Assembly: GCA_905221605.1 (NCBI GenBank) | Contig: CAJNDS010000712.1 | Coordinates: 1 to 64,000 of the forward strand | DNA: 64,000 nt | Source of the DNA: Symbiodinium natans | Lineage: Eukaryota; Sar; Dinophyceae; Suessiales; Symbiodiniaceae | Direction: 5' to 3' | In this document: in pieces, positions 57,980 through 64,000 of the stretch | Numbering within the stretch: position 1 is the first letter of the stretch | Layout of the letters: the number at the start of each line of letters is the position of its first letter | The notes under the pieces: model-generated | What the model saw: the letters and a program-made list of their open reading frames with translations, nothing else | The model's database searches: none | Told to the model about the DNA's origin: nothing | Translations under genes and position numbers: made by a program

Positions 57980-60900
57980 GACTCGCGCCGACTGGGTTCT
58001 GGCTCTTACGGCTCTGTCTACAAGGACGGGGCGGCAAGACATGGCAAGACCTTATAAGGTGTGTAAAACATGTGTGTTTTCCCTTGACTCGCATTTGCAA
58101 GTCGCTGCTTTGCAGGGTGAGCTCGAGGATGGCTCTGAGGTGGCGATCAAGGCCAAAGTTTCACTTAGAGTCATTCGAGCTGATCCCAGCTGAAGAGAGG
58201 TTGTAAGGTGGTAGACGGAGGGAGGGAAGCATGAGAGGGAGTTTAGTGAAAGGAGTTGACATACAAACTGTTCCGAAGTACGTTCGATATCAGGGTGCAG
58301 AGACAGAAGTCCACGCAAGCCTCGCCCACCCATGATGGAAGTAACTGTGAACCTTCGCCTGCACACGCTTGACAAGGTGTCTGCAGAACCTAAGGCGATT
58401 CTTTGTTTTCCATCTGCGTGGGAGAACTGACCGCCCGAAATTGTAGGGGTTCAGATTTTGTCACTCCTGCCCCGCACCCTCTCCCCGACGCTTGGGGGCC
58501 TGGGCTACGGTTTCCGGTGGAAAGCTACGAGGTTTTTGATGTTGGGCCGGCTACTAGGTCGGTTCGCGGTGAGTCTCGAGAGGGTTTGCTCTTCTTGTGG
58601 GTGGTCACGAAAGACTCCTTAGGCTCGTAAAGGTCGCAAGACAAGTCCAGCAAGGTCAACGAAAAGTGAAAACAGGCAACCGCGGCGAGGGGAACGGACC
58701 GGGCCGGCAATGACCTCTGTTAAGGGCACGTGCGCCGGCTGCAATGCGGCTGAAGGGCGGCCAGGCTAAGATCGGCGATCAAGGAGGTTGCGAAGGCCCA
58801 AGGCATAGATGTCGTTGTCGAAGCAAACGCATCGGCCCGGGACTTCCGGAATCCCGTAGTCCAGAATGCAGCTAGCTGGCTTGCTGTGCACCTTCTCAAG
58901 ACCGAAGGAGAGGAGCTGAGCATGACCAGTCTGGTCCCGCTGGCACATCTGGCCTGCCGAACAGGACAGATGAAAGGACCGTCATGGGCCGGCAATGGCG
59001 AGTGCTTGGCAGGCTTCCGCGTGCGAAGGTCGTGATAGATAGCGTCCGGCACATGTTGGGCTCGTGGTCGTCGTCAACGAACGCAAGAAGGGCCGAGAGC
59101 CCCCCCCCCCCGCAACCCCAGATGGGCCTCAAAACGAGGCACAAGTTTTTAAGCCGAAGATCACAGCGGCAGAGATCTGTAAGCAGCCTTGAGAGCCTGC
59201 TGTGGGCCTATCTGGTCAGGAAAGAAACATCCCTCTGTGTCGGGCAGACTTGGCCTGTCGCTCTTCCCTGCAGATCCCTCTGCAAGTACTAGTAGCTCAT
59301 GCGCGACCGGTTACGCACCCAAATTCTGCCTCGTGAAAGAGGGGATGGCGACATCCAGGAAGTGGGACAGAGTGTCTCCAGCCGTGGGGCTGGGTACATG
59401 CAAACATGTGCATATGCAGAATCGCTGGCAATGTTTTAATATTGCAAGCGCTTCCTAAATCCCCTTCCGTCTTTTCGTGAACTACGAAAAGACCGAGCTA
59501 GCATACATCGCCGTAACTATTTGCCCTAACCAGTTACAGTGGGAAAGCAAGGGGCTCAATGTGGCAACCTCTGACGCCCATAGCCAGGGGCCGAGGTGAA
59601 TGCTTCTGCATGGGAAAAAAGACTTTTTGGGAGAGGTCTTTTTCGAAGAAGAAGAAATGAAGGAGAGTGAGCGGAATCAAAAGAATCAGCGAGCGAGAGC
59701 GAGTTTGCTTTTTCCAGGCCATTGACCTTGGTGCCTTGGGTGCTTCTGGCACTGCCCCAGAGATGGCAGGGTTTGAGGAAGAGGCTCCCTGCCAACGTTA
59801 CTTGCTGCGTGCTTTGTGAAGATTTTTGAGCTGTTCCAGAGCTGTGGCGCTCTCGGGAATGGGTGGAGGGTAAAGAAGTGTTTGTTCAGATTGCATAGCA
59901 GGGGAAGGTCAGGATCAGCATTGCAGCATTGCCTTGCCTTTCGCCCCCGTAATCCCTTCAGGTGCAGATGCTGAGCAAGTTCCGGCATCCCAACCTGGCC
60001 TGACCCTTCAGCAGCGCATAGCGCATGAGAGAAGAAATTGCTGTGCAAGTTCGGCCTCAGGTCACACTCCTCGGTTGGGGCAAGCACGACAGCGGCTCTG
60101 ACAGAAAACGCTATTTGGTGTACGAGCTCTTGTCCGGGGGAGATTGCTTTCAGCGCTTGCAGAAGAGCTGCTTGGCTAAGTCGCTGCGTGGGAATCATGC
60201 TTGTCTCGACCCCATGCAATGTGATTCTGGCCAGTCCCGGTGCCCAGGCAAGAAGCCAAGCGCAAACAGCCCCTTCTTGTGGCAAGGGTCTCAACCAATC
60301 GCTAGGTGTTGCTGTTCGTGAAGCTGCCATGAACATGAGTTTCTACTGTGTAAGGTTCGAGCGACTCAGTGTATACCTGGATGCAGCAGCAGGCTACCAG
60401 CTCACCCGCGCTTCTGTGTCTGTGACTGTCCTTGAGCCAGGTCTTTCCCATATGCTCAACTCCAAGCCCAAGGCTTTCCATCGAGACATCAAGTCGGCCA
60501 ACATACTGCTTGTCAGTGTCTCAATTTGTCTTAGTCATCTGATTCATTGCCTTTAGTGGAACGCAGCCTGCAACGCTATGGCATGCGCGAAGGACAGGCA
60601 TGGAACTGCCAAAATGGCAGACTTTGGCTTGAGCTGCACTTCAAGTCATGCCAATTCGAACTCACCTCAGTGGCTTCCAGGCGAAGCTTTGACGCTGTTT
60701 GATTTCCAGGGCCTGAGCCCGCAGGCTGCATGTCACTGTCCGGACGATCAGTGGGACACCAGGTGGGGCATTCGGAGAGTCTTTGCGAGCCTCCAATCGC
60801 GGAACCGCGGATGGCGGTGTGTGGCAGGCTACGCATGCCCCATCTACTCACGCACGGGCCGCGTCACAGAGGGCAGCGAGGCCTGGACAGAACTTCTGCT

Positions 60901-63766
60901 GCCATCAGTGGGATCTGAAGCTTCTGTGGAGGCCCTCTAGGGACTCTAGGGCCCTAGGGCCTCACTGTTCCGCTCTGGTATGATCTGGTCACTGGAAAGG
61001 TCCATTCCTTCGGGATGGTGATGCTGGAGCTATTGACCGGCCTGGCGCCTGCCACAGCGGATCCGACCAGGTCCTTCGGTGGTCCTTTCTGCAAAGCATG
61101 TTGGAAAGCCAGAGACAATGCCGTACAATGATGCAACAACGCTGTGCAGCTTCAAGATTCCATCAGAAGTGCAAAATGTGCAAGCTGGCGATAAATGTTG
61201 CTGCCTGAAGGAGCCCTCTAGAAAAGGCATGGTGCGTGCGGTGAGTGTCCTACGTTGTTCAGGCCTGGTGGCATCGCCTACCAAGTGGCTGATGCCGTTT
61301 CGTCGCTCAGCAGCACAGCAAGTCTGCAAATGGAGTTCCGCGAGTCTCTGAATGCCGACGCTCATCGGAATTACCTTTTTGGTTCTGCAGCAAAGGCAGC
61401 ACAGCCCCGGCGCGCTCGAGCGCTGCCTGTGCAACCTGGACGTGAATGCGACTTGGTTCCGAAACTTGTGCCGAGATGGGACAGGGGCGAGCTGTTAGCT
61501 CCGGAGTCCGGAGGCTGGCTGGCCAAAAGAGTTGGCTAAAGAATTGGCCGAGCTGGCACTACGTGGAGTTCACTCGCAGGAGGAGGACGTTTGTGATGCT
61601 CAATGCTTCCCGCACCAGGGCTTTTAAGTCTACGTCTCTTTCATTTCCCACTGTCGAGCATGCATACTTCTTTGCAGCTTCTGAATGGCAGCAGCGGAAG
61701 GGCACCCACAGCCTCGTGTAAACAGTGTAAACCCCTATACTGCTTTCTGCAGCGGGCAAGACCTGCAGATCTAAGGGGGTTTGAGGTACTTTGACCCTTA
61801 TGGGCCCGCAAGACCCTAAACTCTAAACCTAGCATGGGCTCGTGTGAATTCTGCTGTTCCGTGACAGCGCTGTTTCACCTCTTGGTCCTCGTTGAAGGAG
61901 CGGCCCCGCTTTGTGGAGCTGGTCCGCACCCTGCGCAGGCCAGGACCACGTTCGTCCCTGCACCAGGTTTTGAAGGGGATAGAATCCGTGAAGATGCCCT
62001 AACATTTCCCGTGTCTACACATGTCTAAACGGCCTACGTGCAGGCTGCTGGAGCGCTTCCCGAAGCGGCTTGGTTTTGATTTGTTTGCATGGAGACACGT
62101 GGCTTCTGCTGATTCCGGGTCCGTGCAAACAATTAAGAACACTCCGATGCTTTTGCATTGGCTCGTCATGGCGCTCATCTTTCATTTCTGCGCAGGCCTG
62201 CGATTGGGGCGCTGCCGCAACCAGCCACAGTGATAGCACCGGCACTTGCCTCTCCGGCGCCAGCCTCACCGGCGCCAGAAAGTGAGGCGAAGAAGGCCCA
62301 AGCAGTGATCGTGCACAGCTCACAAGCTGCTTTTGGCTTGGAGTTCGTCGCAGCTCTTGGTGTGGATTTGAACACGCTGCCGGCGGAGCTCCGCCGGCTA
62401 TGCCTTTCTTTAGGAACCACGCCGGAAGACGGCTTGCTGGCGGTGCCTGTTGGTCGCTCACACCAGCAGAGGGCCTTTGAGGCTTGGGTGCCAGACCAGA
62501 GGCAAAACTGTATTTCGCGAACTGCATTTGAGATTTTGTGCGGTCCGAAGGGTGAAAGGGCATCGTTGATGGTTCGTGGATCGGGTTTGATCTCGGTGGA
62601 TGGTAAAGCTGCCCCTCGGGAGACGGGCATTCCACTGTCGTCTGGGGCCGAGATCGCCTTCCATCACGGCGCAGATATGAATGCTGTTCTGCTCCGGCTT
62701 CGATTTATACCGGGCGCCGAGATGCTGTCGGAGAAGCCTGAGCCAGAGAAGCCAGACAAGCCAGACAAGTTGGAGAAGCCAGAGAAGCCAGAGAAGCCAG
62801 AGAAGCCAGAGAAGCCAGAGAAGCCAGAGAAGCCTGGCGAGAAGGCAAAGGTAGAGCCCAGTTCGCCTCGCCTTGCTCTCGGCCTAGGTCGGGAGGAGCC
62901 GAGCTCGCCTTGCCCCCGCCGGGCTGTGCGAGAGCTCGACTTGGAGGTGAGCCCTTCGCGGGGAAGGGAACGCTTTGGAGCCAGCGGCACCAGTGGTGGC
63001 GGTGGCAGCGGTGGCGGTGGCACGGGCACCTGGATCCTGGCCTGCATCCACGTCGAGGGCCTTTCAGCAGGGCAGCTGGCTGACCTGCCCAGTGCGGTGA
63101 GGGACATCCAGGTGCCAGGCCACATGCTTCCGCTGATGTTGGGCCGGATTCACCAGAATCAGTTCGAAGCACTCGCCAAGGCAGCAGACAGACCAAAGCT
63201 GGGCAATTTCATTTCAAGGACGCATGGCCAGCTTGATACAGACAGCGATGGCTTTTTTCTGCGTGTGACAAACTTAAGCTCCAATCCGTGGCTTGGCAAC
63301 AGGAGGCTGAGAGCTTGAACTGATTGACTCACCGTTGCAGTTTCAAATTCTGCTCGTACCGCCCCTTTCTGCTTCTTATTCAACGATTGTTGTGGTCATT
63401 GTGGCGTTGAGACCATTCGGATTACAGTGAACTCCCCTTATGCCAAGACCCACTATGATTGTGTTGTTTGCTTTTGTTTGCTTTTGTTGCTGCTGCTGGC
63501 TCTTCCACGGCGGCTGCTGCTAGCGGTGTTGGTGTTTGCCTTGCCCGTAGCCCAGGCTTTATGTGGGGGAGGAGCTCGTGGCGCAAAGCCAGACTGTGAA
63601 GCTGGCAAATGGCCAGCTGCTCTGCTTTGCACGGCCAGAACAAGACTCAGGGAACCACGTCCATTTTCTGAAGTTCAAGGCCGGGGAGAGAAGTCAACTC
63701 TGCTATTCAGGATTGTTCCCAAACCCATCCGTGAAGGCAATGCTGGTGGAAGGACAAGCTAGCTGA
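57980..63766 (+). CDS. Protein kinase with two C-terminal FHA-like domains, multi-exon
   Basis: Kinase subdomains appear in order in separate exons: DSRRLGSGSYGSVYKD (57980-58030, Gly loop); ELEDGSEVAIKAK (58118-58158, catalytic Lys); VQMLSKFRHPNLA (59962-60000); RKRYLVYELLSGGDCFQRL (60092-60160); KAFHRDIKSANILL (60470-60511, catalytic loop); GTAKMADFGLSC (60603-60640, DFG); GYACPIYSRTGRVTEGSE (60828-60880, activation segment, with CPIY where PEY is usual); FGMVMLELLTGLAP (61010-61053); ELALRGVHSQEEDV and RPRFVELVRTLRR (61549-61590, 61903-61945). The style is that of tyrosine-kinase-like/receptor-like kinases. The next exon (62195-63315) carries an FHA-like domain (VGRSHQQR, CISRTAFEI), a repeated EKP linker (62725-62840), a Gly-rich stretch and a second FHA-like domain (GNFISRTHGQL) completed at 63560-63700 (LANGQLLCFARPEQD). 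FHA domains bind phosphothreonine. The exact C-terminus is uncertain. Confidence 0.8.
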
Positions 63767-64000
63767 AACTCAGTGTCCTGACGGTTTGCATGTCTCACGT
63801 CTCTTGTCTTCTCACGCTGAGGCCCAAGAGGAGAGGCAAGGCACTCACACGCACCCACCGTGTGCCGGATTGTAAGGTGAACCATCGCCCTTATCTTAGC
63901 ATGTTGGTCAGGCGTCCACCCGTGCCAGCGCGCATGCTGCACACTTGTCTCCGCAGAGAAGTGCGCACCAGGCCGAAGTTGAAGATTTGGTCTTCGCGAG
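63767..64000. other. Right edge, no feature seen
   Basis: No gene recognised in the last 230 bases. Confidence 0.3.

Overview
The window looks like nuclear DNA of a dinoflagellate, most likely of the Symbiodiniaceae type. Evidence read from the sequence: two tandem relics of the dinoflagellate spliced leader at 15055-15083; a nuclear copy of a dinoflagellate-type mitochondrial cytochrome b fragment at 16954-17229; widely spaced short exons; many simple repeats and poly-G tracts; and a very large GC-rich retroelement. There is no bacterial gene organisation.

Left part (1-15083, minus strand): one giant retroelement that runs off the left edge. It is read in three overlapping ORFs in successive frames. 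ORF1 (14669-10767) has Gag with two CCCH zinc knuckles, a retropepsin-like domain, a zinc ribbon and a membrane segment. ORF2 (11053-8069) has the C-terminal half of reverse transcriptase (thumb) plus RNase H. ORF3 (8118 to the edge, at least 2706 codons without a stop) has an HHCC/DD35E integrase, a possible degenerate methyltransferase-like region, the N-terminal half of reverse transcriptase, a Tpt1/KptA-like RNA 2'-phosphotransferase domain, a C2H2 finger, two RanBP2-type fingers and a membrane segment. The reverse transcriptase is thus split and out of order, and the catalytic YxDD box was not found. A 28-bp-spaced direct repeat at 10751-10797 exactly explains the ORF1/ORF2 frame change.

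Middle (15-49 kb, mostly plus-strand genes in pieces): a hairpin-forming repeat block (15.2-15.5 kb), the cob NUMT inside a tandem repeat, a possible SET-domain gene (18.4-19.3 kb), a multi-exon methionyl-tRNA synthetase (20.3-23.2 kb), satellite arrays (26 kb), several unrecognised exon sets (28.8-30.8, 35.0-35.9, 38.5-41.3, 44.0 and 46.2 kb), a foldback element with inverted ends built of CACGTGGCGTC-like repeats (42.4-43.55 kb), a two-exon cysteine-rich repeat protein (44.6-45.6 kb) and a RING-H2 fragment (48.1 kb).

Right part (49.6-63.8 kb): two long plus-strand multi-exon genes. The first is a helical-repeat (armadillo/HEAT-like) protein (49618-56385) whose introns carry TG, GTTGCACTC and AAG microsatellites. 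The second is a protein kinase followed by two FHA-like domains (57980-63766). Exon boundaries throughout were inferred by eye from reading-frame changes and AG/GT contexts, so they are approximate.
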